Assembly: GCF_004151105.1 (NCBI RefSeq)
Contig: NZ_PHRF01000050.1
Coordinates: 119,799 to 183,798 of the forward strand
From: Streptomyces sp. L-9-10
GTDB taxonomy: Bacteria > Actinomycetota > Actinomycetes > Streptomycetales > Streptomycetaceae
Direction: 5' to 3'
DNA: 64,000 nucleotides
A program made the translations under genes and the position numbers. The notes beneath the pieces are model-generated. The model was not told the DNA's origin. It did not search any database and was given only the letters and a program-made list of their open reading frames with translations. Positions 54,511 to 63,960 of this stretch are shown here, one piece after another. The stretch's first letter is position 1. Each line of letters starts with the position of its first letter.

Positions 54511-54813
54511 TCAGCGGGTGAACCTCACCGAAGCGAACGTGAGGAAGCCCTCTTCGCCGGGTTTGAGCCGGGTGGCGGTGCCTCCGCATCGCTTCGCGCT
54601 GTAGAAGGTCGCGACACGGTCGGTGGAGTTCTGCGGGTCCTGGGCGTTCCCGACGCTGTAGCACAGGCCGTCCGTGGGGTTCTCCAGAACGATCGCGCCG
54701 TACTCCGACGTATAGAAGAGAAGCCCCTCGGCCGCGTGGGCGTTGAGCGGGAAGCCGGCACAGAGAACGGCGGCGGCGCCGGCGGCGACCAGGGTCCTTC
54801 CGAGACTCTTCAC
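54511..54813 (-). CDS. Small secreted protein
   Basis: The 100-residue product has an N-terminal signal peptide (VKSLGRTLVAAGAAAVLCAG, cleavage probably after AHA at about 26). The mature part of about 74 residues has two Cys (DGLCYS, KRCGG) that could form one disulfide, and LLFYTSEYGAIVLENP. The GTG at 54813 has AGAGG upstream. It resembles small secreted beta/gamma-crystallin-like or inhibitor proteins in size only; I do not recognise the family. Confidence 0.72.
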   Translation of the reverse strand: MKSLGRTLVAAGAAAVLCAGFPLNAHAAEGLLFYTSEYGAIVLENPTDGLCYSVGNAQDPQNSTDRVATFYSAKRCGGTATRLKPGEEGFLTFASVRFTR

Positions 54814-55009
54814 GGGACCTCTTTCTGTGCGTGTGCCTGTTCCCGCGCGTGAGGCGAGAAGCAGGTGGGGGAGCAGGCGGGGGTGGCGGTGGAGCGGGGG
54901 CAGTCTGGCCACCTCGTCACGCGCGTATGCGCCCCTTCACTCGAACGGCCGCTGCGGAAACGTCCCTTCCTCACCCGTTCGTGGGTCGGCCGATGACCTG
55001 ATCGGCGCA

Positions 55010-55028
55010 GGGGCGGAGCTTCCGCCCC
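55010..55028. terminator. Short perfect hairpin after the TPR-like gene
   Basis: GGGGCGGA (55010-55017) and TCCGCCCC (55021-55028) form an 8-bp stem with a 3-base loop just downstream of the stop at 55041 on the minus strand. Confidence 0.55.
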
Positions 55029-55040
55029 CGACCGACCCGC

Positions 55041-55829
55041 TCAGACCGCGGGGGCCGGCGACGCCGGAGGGGCGAGCTGGTCCGCGAGCCAGGTGGGGAC
55101 GCCGCCCAGCAGCCGGAACAGGCGCCCGGCCTCCGCGCGCAGACGGGTCGCCTCCGGCTCCGGTTCCGCGTCGGCCAGCGCGGCGAGGGCCGGGGCCGTG
55201 CCCACCAGGTAGCCCAACTCCTCCCGGATACGCAGGGACTCGCCGAAGCCGTGCCGCGCCTCCGCCAACTCGCCCTCCCTCAGGGCCAGTCCGGCCAGAT
55301 GGCGCCAGGTGAAGGAGAGCAGGAGCGTCTCGCCGTGCGCCGTGGCGGCGGCGTGGGCGCGGCGGTACGCGGCGCGCGCCGACTGCGGGGAGTCGGCGAG
55401 GTGTTCGGCGACCAGACCACGCCGGAAGTCCAGCAGCGCGCGTCCGGGAGCCGTCGGATCCAGCAGCGCCGCCGCCCGCCCCAGCGCCGACCGCGCCTCG
55501 TCCGCCCGGTCGCGTACGCCGAGGACGGTCGACGCGTAGGCGAGATGGCCGCGCTCGCACGCGGCGGCGCCCCGTTCGTGGTCCTCGCGCGCCGTGGCCT
55601 CCGCCGAGCGGAGCGCGTCCTCGGCCTCCGGCCAGCCCCCGCCCGTGAACAGACAGCGCTCGATGAGCAGCGAGGCCCGCTGGAGCGTCCGGGCCGGGAC
55701 GGCGGAGTGCGGTGCGAGCAGAGCCGCTGCGTCGGTCCAACAGCCGCGCGAGCGCAGCCGCCATACCGCGGTCTGGAGAGGGTCGTCACCAGCGGTGGTT
55801 CCGGAACCAGACATGGCGGTATGCGCCAC
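55041..55829 (-). CDS. Helical-repeat (TPR-like) protein of unknown function
   Basis: The 262-residue, Ala/Arg-rich, all-helical protein has repeated helix pairs resembling tetratricopeptide repeats: AEDALRSAEATAREDHERG, DEARSALGRAAALLD, SARAAYRRAHAAATAHGE and AEARHGFGESLRIREELGYL. No catalytic domain is visible. The GTG at 55829 is preferred because GGGAGGG lies just upstream; an ATG at 55814 is an alternative. It looks like the TPR part of signalling or LuxR/SARP regulators without their DNA-binding domain. Confidence 0.68.
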   Translation of the reverse strand: MAHTAMSGSGTTAGDDPLQTAVWRLRSRGCWTDAAALLAPHSAVPARTLQRASLLIERCLFTGGGWPEAEDALRSAEATAREDHERGAAACERGHLAYASTVLGVRDRADEARSALGRAAALLDPTAPGRALLDFRRGLVAEHLADSPQSARAAYRRAHAAATAHGETLLLSFTWRHLAGLALREGELAEARHGFGESLRIREELGYLVGTAPALAALADAEPEPEATRLRAEAGRLFRLLGGVPTWLADQLAPPASPAPAV

Positions 55830-56171
55830 ATTGCCCTCCCCGAGCGCGCCATTGTGCTGTTGAGTGTGGACGCATCTCAGCATGGATCGGCACGCCGGGC
55901 CAATAGGTCAGGTGAAAAATTTCACAATCACGTGGTCATCGGCGGTGGCGGCGGGGCGCGGGCGACCGGGGCGCCCGGGGCCGCCGACCGGGGCGTCGGA
56001 GACCGCCGGGAGGGCTGTCACCTGGGACAACCGGTACGGGAGGAGGCGCGGTGGGCGCACCGCGGTCCGTCCTCGCGGTGGCAGAGGATCTTCTCGTGAC
56101 CGATCCGGGTGATGGCGGTCAACCACCCGTCCCCCTGGCACCCGGTGACCCAGCGCCCGCCGCCCGCGACC
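55830..56171. other. 342-bp intergenic region with a GTGAAA/TTTCAC inverted repeat
   Basis: No gene is seen. GTGAAA-AA-TTTCAC (55912-55925) is an AT-rich inverted repeat about 80 bp upstream of the TPR-like gene start and could be its operator or part of its promoter. The rest is very GC-rich spacer leading to the end of the pucR-type gene. Confidence 0.5.
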
Positions 56172-58016
56172 TCAGCTCATCCGCAGCGCCAGGAAGAAGT
56201 CCAGCTTGTCCTCCAGGCGCGCCAGATCCCGCCCCGTGAGCTGCTCGATCCTGCCCACCCGGTACCGCAGCGTGTTGACATGCAGATGCAGCCGGGCCGC
56301 ACACCGCGTCCAGGAGCCGTCGCAGTCGAGGAACGCCTCCAGCGTGGGGATCAGCTCCGCGCGGTGGCGCCGGTCGTAGTCGCGCAGCGGGTCCAGCAGG
56401 CGCGCGGTGAAGGCGCGCCGTACGTCGTCCGGGACGAACGGCAACAGCAGTACGTGCGAGGCCAGTTCATGGTGGCCCGCCGCGCAGACCCGGCCCGGCC
56501 TGGCCGCCGCCACCCGGCGGGCATGACGGGCTTCCTCCAGCGCGCCGCGCAGGCCCTCCGCCGAGTGCACCGCCGCGCTCACGCCCAGCGTCAGCCGGCC
56601 GTCGTCCGCGAGCCCCGCGGACAGCGGGTCCCGTACGGCGGCCAGCAGCGCGTCCGCGTGGAGGCCGGGGTCCGCGGCGGGGGTGTCCAGGGGCTTCTCC
56701 GCCCCGCCGGCGCCACCGGGCAGCGCTCCCTCGCCGGCGTCCGGGACGGACGCGGGATCGGCGGGCACGAGATCCGCGGGCGCCGCGGGCAGCGGTACCA
56801 GCGCGATCGCCTCGTCATCCGTATGGGCCACCGCGATCCGGTCGGTGGCGTCCGCTCCCGCCCCGGCCCCGGTGCCCGGCCCCGTCCACGCGGGGTCGAC
56901 GAGGATCTCCTCCAGCACCGACTGGGCCACCGGGCCGCCCTCGACCAGTGCCGCGCCGGAGCCGCCCGCACCGCCGGTGCCGGCCGTACCGCCCTCGCCG
57001 GTGTCCGTGCCGTTGCGCGCCCACTCCACCCGGGCCACCACGATCTGCCAGTGCGGCGCCGTGACCAGTCCGGGCAGCAGCACGGGGGCGGCCACCCGCA
57101 GCCTGGCGGCGATCTCCGCCGGGGCGGCGCCCGTCTGCACCAGTTCCAGGACTTCCTGGGCGAGCCGGCGGCGCACCGTACGGGCCGCGTCGCGCCGGTC
57201 CCGTTCCACCGCGATCAGCTGCGTCACCCCCTGGAGCAGGTCCAACCGGGCCGCGGGCCAGTCGCCCGCATCCGCCTCGACCGCGAGCAGCCAGTCGGAG
57301 AGCACGGTCTCGCGCACGTCCCGGAAGGCGGTCGGTGTGGTCCCGCGCCCTACATTGCGGACCGGGAAGAGGGAGTATGCCGTCCCGTCGACGGTCGTCC
57401 GAAAGGGGCTACGGCGACCGGCGCGGATGGCGGCCAGATGCTCACCGGCCAGCACGGCGGCCCTCGCCGGTGACAGCGTGGCACCGGCGCCCGCGATCCG
57501 CCTGCCGGTCGGGGAGAGCACCCAGGCCCGCAGGTCGAGATCGGAGCCGAGGAGATCGAGGACCACGTCCGGGCCACCGCCCGCCGGGCCCGAGGTCATC
57601 AGCCTGCGGTGCCGGTCGACGACCGCCGCCAGATCCCCGGCGCGTTCGCCGGACACCTGCCGCACCACATACTCCGTGACCGTCGCGAACGCGACGTCCT
57701 CGTCCACCGCGAACAGCGGCAGCCGGTGCCGCGCACACGCCGTGACCAGGTCCTCCGGGACAGCGCCCAGCTCCGCCTCGCCCGCGGCGAGCCCGGCCAC
57801 CCCGGCGCTCGCGAGGATACGTACGAACGGTTCCGAGTCCTCCGCGGAGTGCCGCCAGGCGAGGCCGCTGAGGACCAGCTCACCGCCCGACAGATAGCGG
57901 CTCGGGTCCCGCAGGTCGGTGGTCATCACCCCGCGGACCGTCCGGTCCAGCTCCTCCTCGCCGCCGAGCAGTCGCAGGCCCAGCGCGTCGGTTTCCAGCA
58001 GTGCGCGCAGCCGCAT
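56172..58016 (-). CDS. PucR-family transcriptional regulator of purine catabolism
   Basis: The 614-residue protein has an N-terminal PucR-type domain (VRGVMTTDLRDPSRYLSGGE, about 28-47) and a GAF-like/GGDEF-like middle interrupted by Gly/Ala-rich stretches (about 340-430). The C-terminal PucR HTH reads RAELIPTLEAFLDCDGSWTR and LHLHVNTLRYRVGRIEQLTG. It is divergent from the xanthine dehydrogenase genes 245 bp away, so it very likely controls them, as PucR does for purine degradation in Bacillus. The inducer (for example allantoin or a purine) is not deducible. Confidence 0.9.
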   Translation of the reverse strand: MRLRALLETDALGLRLLGGEEELDRTVRGVMTTDLRDPSRYLSGGELVLSGLAWRHSAEDSEPFVRILASAGVAGLAAGEAELGAVPEDLVTACARHRLPLFAVDEDVAFATVTEYVVRQVSGERAGDLAAVVDRHRRLMTSGPAGGGPDVVLDLLGSDLDLRAWVLSPTGRRIAGAGATLSPARAAVLAGEHLAAIRAGRRSPFRTTVDGTAYSLFPVRNVGRGTTPTAFRDVRETVLSDWLLAVEADAGDWPAARLDLLQGVTQLIAVERDRRDAARTVRRRLAQEVLELVQTGAAPAEIAARLRVAAPVLLPGLVTAPHWQIVVARVEWARNGTDTGEGGTAGTGGAGGSGAALVEGGPVAQSVLEEILVDPAWTGPGTGAGAGADATDRIAVAHTDDEAIALVPLPAAPADLVPADPASVPDAGEGALPGGAGGAEKPLDTPAADPGLHADALLAAVRDPLSAGLADDGRLTLGVSAAVHSAEGLRGALEEARHARRVAAARPGRVCAAGHHELASHVLLLPFVPDDVRRAFTARLLDPLRDYDRRHRAELIPTLEAFLDCDGSWTRCAARLHLHVNTLRYRVGRIEQLTGRDLARLEDKLDFFLALRMS

Positions 58017-58059
58017 CTCGTCGCCGCCGATCTCTGATTTCGCACCTTGCGTTTCGGCA

Positions 58060-58087
58060 CGAAGACCTTCTGGTTACCGGGTCTTCG
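58060..58087. promoter_or_regulatory. Inverted repeat in the pucR-xdh intergenic region, candidate operator
   Basis: Perfect 8-bp arms CGAAGACC (58060-58067) and GGTCTTCG (58080-58087) with a 12-base spacer lie between the divergent regulator and dehydrogenase genes. Further right, CCAGCGATC repeats occur near 58212-58232. Confidence 0.5.
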
Positions 58088-58261
58088 CCTTTCGTTCGAA
58101 TCTACAAGACTCGGAAGCCGACCAGCCAATTCCTTCATGGTTTCGGTGACTGCACCAGGCGGAAGCGCTGCTTGTGTACTTGTGAGACCGGCCGTCCCCG
58201 GAGCTCAGTGATCACCAGCGATCCCCAGCGATCACCAAGACGATCAAGAAGAGAGCCACAG

Positions 58262-59164
58262 ATGGACTTCCTTCGCCCCGCCAGCTGGGAGGAGGCGCTC
58301 GCCGCCAAGGCCGAGCACCCCACCGCTGTGCCCATCGCGGGTGGTACGGACGTCATGGTCGAGATCAACTTCGATCACCGGCGGCCGGAGTACCTGCTCG
58401 ACCTGAACCGGATCGGCGAGCTGCGTGACTGGGTGGTCGGCGAGGAGAACGTCCAGCTGGGCGCCTCCGTCCCGTACACCCACATCATGGAGCACCTGCG
58501 GGCGGAGCTGCCGGGCCTCGCGCTCGCCTCGCACACCGTCGCCTCGCCGCAGATCCGCAACCGCGGGGGCGTCGGGGGCAACCTCGGCACCGCCTCCCCG
58601 GCCGGTGACGCGCACCCGGCGCTGCTCGCCGCGGGCGCCGAGGTCGAGGTCGAGTCGGTACGCGGCTCGCGCCGTATCCCGATCGACGCGTTCTACACCG
58701 GCGTGAAGCGCAACGCCCTCGAACCCGACGAACTGATCAGGTCGGTGCACATCAGGAAGGCGGACGGACCGCAGCAGTACTCGAAGGTCGGCACCCGCAA
58801 CGCGATGGTCATCGCGGTCTGCGCCTTCGGGCTCGCCCTGCATCCCGGGACCCGGACCGTACGGACCGGCATCGGCTCGGCGGCGCCCACCCCCGTACGG
58901 GCGCGGGACGCCGAGATGTTCCTGAACGCGGCGCTCGACGAGGGCGGCTTCTGGGACAGCGGAAAGACCATCACGCCGTCCGTCGCCAAGCGGTTCGCGG
59001 ACCTCGTCGCGGGCGCCTGCAACCCCATCGACGATGTGCGCGGCACCGCGAAGTACCGCCGTCACGCGGTCGGCATCATGGCCCGCCGCCAGCTCGGCTG
59101 GACCTGGGAGCAGTACCGCGCCGACGGCGGCGGCACCGGCCGGACCCTCGAAGGAGCTGCATAG
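58262..59164 (+). CDS. Xanthine dehydrogenase FAD-binding subunit
   Basis: The 300-residue CoxM/XdhB-type FAD subunit has VPIAGGTDVMVEINFDHRRP, the FAD-contact IRNRGGVGGNLGTASPAGD and a C-terminal CO-dehydrogenase flavoprotein domain (about 180-285). It passes electrons from the iron-sulfur subunit to NAD+ or another acceptor. The ATG at 58262 begins right where similarity starts. The next gene follows after two bases. Confidence 0.95.
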   Translation: MDFLRPASWEEALAAKAEHPTAVPIAGGTDVMVEINFDHRRPEYLLDLNRIGELRDWVVGEENVQLGASVPYTHIMEHLRAELPGLALASHTVASPQIRNRGGVGGNLGTASPAGDAHPALLAAGAEVEVESVRGSRRIPIDAFYTGVKRNALEPDELIRSVHIRKADGPQQYSKVGTRNAMVIAVCAFGLALHPGTRTVRTGIGSAAPTPVRARDAEMFLNAALDEGGFWDSGKTITPSVAKRFADLVAGACNPIDDVRGTAKYRRHAVGIMARRQLGWTWEQYRADGGGTGRTLEGAA

Positions 59165-59166
59165 CC

Positions 59167-59760
59167 ATGCGCGTCACTTTCACGGTCAACGGCCGCAGGC
59201 ACGAAGCCGACGACGTCTGGGAGGGCGAGAGCCTGCTGTACGTACTGCGCGAGCGCATGGGCCTCCCGGGCTCGAAGAACGCCTGTGAGCAGGGCGAATG
59301 CGGCTCCTGTACGGTGCGGCTCGACGGCGTCCCGGTCTGTTCCTGTCTGGTGGCGGCCGGTCAGGCCGAGGGGCGCGAGGTCATCACCGTCGAGGGCCTG
59401 GCGGACTACGCCGAGCACCGTGACAGCGCCCATCCCGGCGACGGCTGCGCCTCGGGTTCGTGCGGTACGAGCCTGCGGAGCGCCCAGCGGTGGCAGCCCG
59501 GCGGTACGGACTCGCGGACCGGCGAGGCGGGCGAACTCTCCCCGATCCAGCAGGCGTTCATCGACGCGGGCGCCGTGCAGTGCGGCTTCTGCACCCCGGG
59601 TCTGCTGGTCGCGGCCGACGAGATGCTGGAGCGCACCCCCTCCCCGAGCGACGCGGACATCCGTGAGGCGCTCTCGGGCAACCTCTGCCGCTGTACCGGC
59701 TACGAGAAGATCCTCGACGCGGTCCGCCTCGCGGCCGCCCGTCAGGAAGAGGCGGTCTGA
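59167..59760 (+). CDS. Xanthine dehydrogenase [2Fe-2S] subunit with a Cys-containing insert
   Basis: The 197-residue protein has plant-type ferredoxin cluster ligands C40, C45, C48 and C60, and helical-domain cluster ligands C139, C142, C174 and C176 (VQCGFCTPGLL, GNLCRCTGYE). Between the two domains, residues 83-124 form an extra hydrophilic loop with CASGSC (C94, C99), which standard small subunits of about 155 residues lack. It transfers electrons from the molybdenum centre to FAD. Confidence 0.95.
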   Translation: MRVTFTVNGRRHEADDVWEGESLLYVLRERMGLPGSKNACEQGECGSCTVRLDGVPVCSCLVAAGQAEGREVITVEGLADYAEHRDSAHPGDGCASGSCGTSLRSAQRWQPGGTDSRTGEAGELSPIQQAFIDAGAVQCGFCTPGLLVAADEMLERTPSPSDADIREALSGNLCRCTGYEKILDAVRLAAARQEEAV

Positions 59761-59762
59761 GC

Positions 59763-62267
59763 ATGGCCACGACTGGTTCACCCACCGGCACCGAAGCCTC
59801 CACTGGCACCGAAGCGTCCGCCGACACCGAAGCCTCCATCGGCCCCCGGGTCTCCACCGGCCCTGGAGCTGCCACCGGCCCCGGGGTCCCCGCCGGAGCC
59901 CCCACCACGATCAGCCAGGGCTCGCAGACCAGGGGCGGCATAGGCGAGTCGACACTCCGTCCCGACGGCATACTCAAGGTCACCGGAGAGTTCGCGTACT
60001 CCTCCGACATGTGGCACGAAGACATGTTGTGGGGCCATACGTTGCGCTCCACCGTGGCGCACGCCGAGATCAGGTCGATCGACACGGCCGAGGCACTCGC
60101 GACCCCCGGTGTCTACGCCGTCCTGACCTATGACGATCTCCCGACGGCCGTCAAGAACTACGGTCTGGAGATCCAGGACACCCCCGTCCTCGCCCACGGC
60201 AAGGTCCGGCACCACGGTGAGCCGGTCGCCCTTGTGGCCGCCGACCACCCCGAGACCGCCCGCCGCGCCGCCGCCAAGATACGGATCGACTACGCCGAAC
60301 TGCCGGTCGTCACCGATGAGGCATCCGCGACCGCGCCCGGCGCCCCGCTGATCCACGAGAACCGCGACGACCACCACATCGGGCATGTCCCGCACCCGAA
60401 CATCGTCCACCGCCAGCCCATCGTCCGCGGCGACGCCGACGCGGCCGCCGCCCGCGCCGATGTGATCGTCTCGGGCGACTATGTCTTCGGCATGCAGGAC
60501 CAGGCGTTCCTCGGCCCCGAGTCCGGTCTCGCGGTGCCCGCCGAGGACGGCGGCGTCGATCTGTATGTGGCCACCCAGTGGCTCCACTCCGATCTGCGCC
60601 AGATCGCCCCCGTACTCGGCCTGCCCGAGGACAAGGTCCGGATGACGCTCTCCGGTGTCGGCGGCGCCTTCGGCGGCCGGGAAGACCTCTCCATGCAGAT
60701 CCACGCCTGTCTGCTGGCCCTGCGCACCGGCAAGCCGGTGAAAATCGTCTACAACCGGTTCGAATCCTTCTTCGGCCATGTGCACCGGCACCCCGCGAAG
60801 CTCTGGTACGAACACGGCGCGACCCGCGACGGCAGGATCACCCATATGAGGTGCCGGATCGTGCTGGACGGCGGTGCGTACGCCTCCGCCTCCCCGGCCG
60901 TCGTCGGCAACGCCTCCTCCCTCTCCGTCGGCCCGTATGTCATCGACGACGTCGACATCGAGGCGATCGCGCTCTACACCAACAACCCGCCCTGCGGCGC
61001 GATGCGCGGCTTCGGCGCGGTCCAGGCGTGCTTCGCGTACGAGGCGCAGATGGACCGGCTGGCGGCGGCGCTGGACCTGGACCCGGTGGAGTTCCGGCAG
61101 CTCAACGCCATGGAACAGGGCTCGCTGCTGCCGACAGGGCAGCGCGTCGACTCCCCGGCGCCCGTCGCCGAACTGCTGCGCCGGGTCAAGGCCAGGCCGC
61201 TCCCGCCCGAGCAGCAGTGGCTGGTGGCGGGCGAGGCGGCCGACGTACGGGCGCTGCCCGGCGGGCTCTCCAACACCACCCACGGCGAAGGGGTCGTACG
61301 GGGCGTCGGCTACGCGGTCGGCATCAAGAACGTCGGCTTCTCCGAGGGCTTCGACGACTACTCCACCGCGCGCGTACGGCTCGAAGTGATCAACGGGGTG
61401 CCGGTCGCCGTCGTCCACACCGCGATGGCGGAGGTCGGCCAGGGCGGCGTCACCGTACACGCCCAGATCGCCCGTACCGAACTCGGTGTCTCGCAGGTCA
61501 CCATCCAGCCGGCCGACACCCAGGTCGGCTCGGCGGGGTCCACCTCCGCGTCCCGTCAGACGTACGTCACGGGCGGAGCGGTGAAGCACACCTGCGAGAA
61601 CGTCCGGGAGAAGGTCCTGGACATCGGCCGGCGCAAGTTCGGTACGTACCACCCGGCCTGGGCCACCGCCGAGCTGCTGCTCGAAGGCGGCAAGGTCGTC
61701 ACCGACGGCGGCGAGGTCCTCGCCGATCTGGCGGACGTGCTGGAGGACGAGGCGGTGGATCTGGAGCTGGAGTGGCGCCACCGTCCCACCCAGCCCTTCG
61801 ACCTCAGGACGGGACAGGGCAACGGCCATGTCCAGTACTCCTTCGCCGCACACCGCGCCGTCGTCGAGGTGGACACCGAACTGGGCCTGGTCAAGGTCAT
61901 CGAACTGGCCGTCGCCCAGGACGTCGGCAAGGCGCTCAACCCGCTCTCCGTCCTGGGACAGATCCAGGGCGGCACCACCCAGGGCCTGGGGGTGGCGGTG
62001 ATGGAGGAGATCATCGTCGACCCCAGGACAGCGAAGGTGCGCAACCCGTCCTTCACGGACTATCTGATCCCCACCATCCTCGATACGCCGACGATCCCCG
62101 TCGACGTCCTCGAACTGGCCGATGAGCACGCGCCGTACGGTCTGCGCGGCATCGGCGAGGCTCCGACCCTGTCGTCGACTCCCGCGGTCCTGGCGGCCAT
62201 CAGGAACGCGACGGGTCTGGAGCTGAACAGGACGCCGGTACGACCGGAGCACCTCACCGGCACCTGA
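59763..62267 (+). CDS. Xanthine dehydrogenase molybdopterin-binding catalytic subunit
   Basis: The 834-residue large subunit hydroxylates hypoxanthine and xanthine at a Mo-cofactor centre. It has a low-complexity start (TEAST/TGTEAS-type repeats, residues 5-45), then family landmarks GVGGAFGGRED, GAMRGFGAVQACFAYEAQMD and the active-site Glu in GIGEAPTLSSTPAVLAAI near the C-terminus. It starts two bases after the [2Fe-2S] subunit stop. A substrate other than xanthine is possible in this family, but the PucR regulator and purine permease favour purines. Confidence 0.95.
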   Translation: MATTGSPTGTEASTGTEASADTEASIGPRVSTGPGAATGPGVPAGAPTTISQGSQTRGGIGESTLRPDGILKVTGEFAYSSDMWHEDMLWGHTLRSTVAHAEIRSIDTAEALATPGVYAVLTYDDLPTAVKNYGLEIQDTPVLAHGKVRHHGEPVALVAADHPETARRAAAKIRIDYAELPVVTDEASATAPGAPLIHENRDDHHIGHVPHPNIVHRQPIVRGDADAAAARADVIVSGDYVFGMQDQAFLGPESGLAVPAEDGGVDLYVATQWLHSDLRQIAPVLGLPEDKVRMTLSGVGGAFGGREDLSMQIHACLLALRTGKPVKIVYNRFESFFGHVHRHPAKLWYEHGATRDGRITHMRCRIVLDGGAYASASPAVVGNASSLSVGPYVIDDVDIEAIALYTNNPPCGAMRGFGAVQACFAYEAQMDRLAAALDLDPVEFRQLNAMEQGSLLPTGQRVDSPAPVAELLRRVKARPLPPEQQWLVAGEAADVRALPGGLSNTTHGEGVVRGVGYAVGIKNVGFSEGFDDYSTARVRLEVINGVPVAVVHTAMAEVGQGGVTVHAQIARTELGVSQVTIQPADTQVGSAGSTSASRQTYVTGGAVKHTCENVREKVLDIGRRKFGTYHPAWATAELLLEGGKVVTDGGEVLADLADVLEDEAVDLELEWRHRPTQPFDLRTGQGNGHVQYSFAAHRAVVEVDTELGLVKVIELAVAQDVGKALNPLSVLGQIQGGTTQGLGVAVMEEIIVDPRTAKVRNPSFTDYLIPTILDTPTIPVDVLELADEHAPYGLRGIGEAPTLSSTPAVLAAIRNATGLELNRTPVRPEHLTGT

Positions 62268-62352
62268 CGCGCCATCAATGCCCGTCAACCCACGAGGAGA
62301 TCCACGAGCCGGTCCCGCGAGCAGTTCTCACCAGCAGTTCCCACCAGCAGTC

Positions 62353-62381
62353 CCCGGGCGGCGCCGCTCGTGCCGCCCGGG
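62353..62381. terminator. Hairpin between the dehydrogenase operon and the permease gene
   Basis: A perfect 10-bp stem (CCCGGGCGGC at 62353-62362, GCCGCCCGGG at 62372-62381) with a 9-base loop lies 86 bp after the stop. It can end or attenuate the operon before the permease gene. Confidence 0.65.
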
Positions 62382-62499
62382 ACCGCGCCTTTGATCCGTC
62401 TCGGGCCGTCCCCCGGGTCGTGCAGCCCACGCACCATCCCAAATCCCGCAGTCCCCGTCTTTTCGCGGGTGCCCCTTTGAACCTTGGGAGCAGGCATAC

Positions 62500-63960
62500 A
62501 TGACCCATTCGTCAGTGGAGCCGAGGACCACCGCCGAGGACGCCGGCACCGGCTCACGTCCCCCCGCCGGCAGGTCCTGGCTCGACCGGTACTTTCACAT
62601 ATCCCACCGCGGCTCGACCGTCGCGCGCGAACTGCGCGGCGGCGTCACGACCTTCATGGCCATGGCGTACATCCTGCTGCTCAACCCGCTGATCCTCTCC
62701 GGTGAGGACGTCACCGGCGACACCCTCGGCCAGAAGGCCCTGATCACCGCGACCGCCTTCGCCGCCGCTCTGACCACTCTGCTGATGGGCTTCGTGGGAA
62801 AGGTGCCCCTCGCGCTCGCCGCCGGGCTCTCCGTCTCCGGTGTGGTGGCCGGCCAGGTCGTGCCCGTGATGACGTGGCCGCAGGCCATGGGCATGTGTGT
62901 GATGTACGGAGTGGTGATCTGCCTGCTGGTGGTCACCGGCCTGCGGGAAATGATCATGAACGCCATCCCGCTCGCGCTCAAGCACGCGATCACCATGGGC
63001 ATCGGCATGTTCATCGCACTGATCGGACTGGTGAAGGCGGGCTTCGTACACGCCTCGCAGGGCGGGGGCCCGGTCGCGCTCGGCCCCGCCGGTGAACTCG
63101 TCGGCTGGCCCGTCCTGATCTTCTGCGTCACCCTGCTGCTCATCTTCATGCTCCAGGCCCGCGAGGTGCCCGGCGCCATCCTGATCGGCATCGTCATCGG
63201 GACGGTCGTCGCCGTCGTCCTCAACGCCGCGGGCGGCATCAGCCCCAAGGCATGGAACAGCGGCCCGCCCGAGCTGACCGGCGGCGCCGTCTCCATGCCC
63301 GACTTCTCGCTCTTCGGGAAGGTCGAGTTCGGCGGCTGGGGACAGGTCGGCGCGATGACCATCGGCATGATCGTCTTCACCCTCGTCCTCGCGGGCTTCT
63401 TCGACGCGATGGCCACCATCATCGGCGTCGGCACGGAAGCCGGGCTGGCCGACGACAAGGGCCGGATGCCGGGCCTGTCCAAGGCGCTGTTCATCGACGG
63501 CGCGGGCGGTGCCATCGGCGGGGTGGCGGGGGGTTCGGGCCAGACCGTCTTCGTCGAGTCCGCGACGGGCGTCGGCGAGGGAGCGCGTACCGGCTTCGCC
63601 TCCGTCATCACCGGCCTCCTCTTCGCGGCCTGTCTCTTCTTCACCCCGATCACCCAGATCGTCCCGGGCGAGGTCGCGGCGGCGGCCCTGGTCGTCATCG
63701 GCGCGATGATGATCCAGAACGCCAGGCACGTCGACTGGGGCGACCGCGCCGTCGCCATCCCGGTCTTCCTGACCGTCGTCCTGATGCCGTTCACGTACTC
63801 CATCACCGCCGGGGTCGCCGCGGGCGTCATCTCGTACGTCGCGATCCGGATCGCCCAGGGCAGGGCCCGCGAGATCGGGGCCTTCATGTGGGGCCTCACC
63901 GTGATCTTCGTGGTCTTCTACGCGCTCCACCCGATCGAATCCTGGCTGGGCGTCTCCTGA
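62500..63960 (+). CDS. NCS2/AzgA-family purine (guanine/hypoxanthine/xanthine) permease
   Basis: The 486-residue transporter has 12-14 hydrophobic segments. Landmarks are RGGVTTFMAMAYILLLNPLI, PLALAAGLSVSGVVAGQVVP, FDAMATIIGVGTEAGLADD and SGQTVFVESATGVGEGARTG, the substrate-binding NxxS/T region variant of AzgA-like proteins. It imports purine bases by proton symport, supplying the xanthine dehydrogenase encoded upstream. The ATG at 62500 has GGGAGCAGG upstream. The gene ends 40 bp before the window edge. Confidence 0.94.
   Translation: MTHSSVEPRTTAEDAGTGSRPPAGRSWLDRYFHISHRGSTVARELRGGVTTFMAMAYILLLNPLILSGEDVTGDTLGQKALITATAFAAALTTLLMGFVGKVPLALAAGLSVSGVVAGQVVPVMTWPQAMGMCVMYGVVICLLVVTGLREMIMNAIPLALKHAITMGIGMFIALIGLVKAGFVHASQGGGPVALGPAGELVGWPVLIFCVTLLLIFMLQAREVPGAILIGIVIGTVVAVVLNAAGGISPKAWNSGPPELTGGAVSMPDFSLFGKVEFGGWGQVGAMTIGMIVFTLVLAGFFDAMATIIGVGTEAGLADDKGRMPGLSKALFIDGAGGAIGGVAGGSGQTVFVESATGVGEGARTGFASVITGLLFAACLFFTPITQIVPGEVAAAALVVIGAMMIQNARHVDWGDRAVAIPVFLTVVLMPFTYSITAGVAAGVISYVAIRIAQGRAREIGAFMWGLTVIFVVFYALHPIESWLGVS

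Noticed and set aside
58080..58110. GTTCGAATC resembling a tRNA T-loop
   Set aside because: No complementary T-stem, anticodon arm or acceptor stem around it; it is part of a regulatory intergenic region.
59763..62288. 836-codon minus-strand frame over the xanthine dehydrogenase large subunit
   Set aside because: Exact antisense shadow of a gene with clear molybdenum-enzyme motifs.
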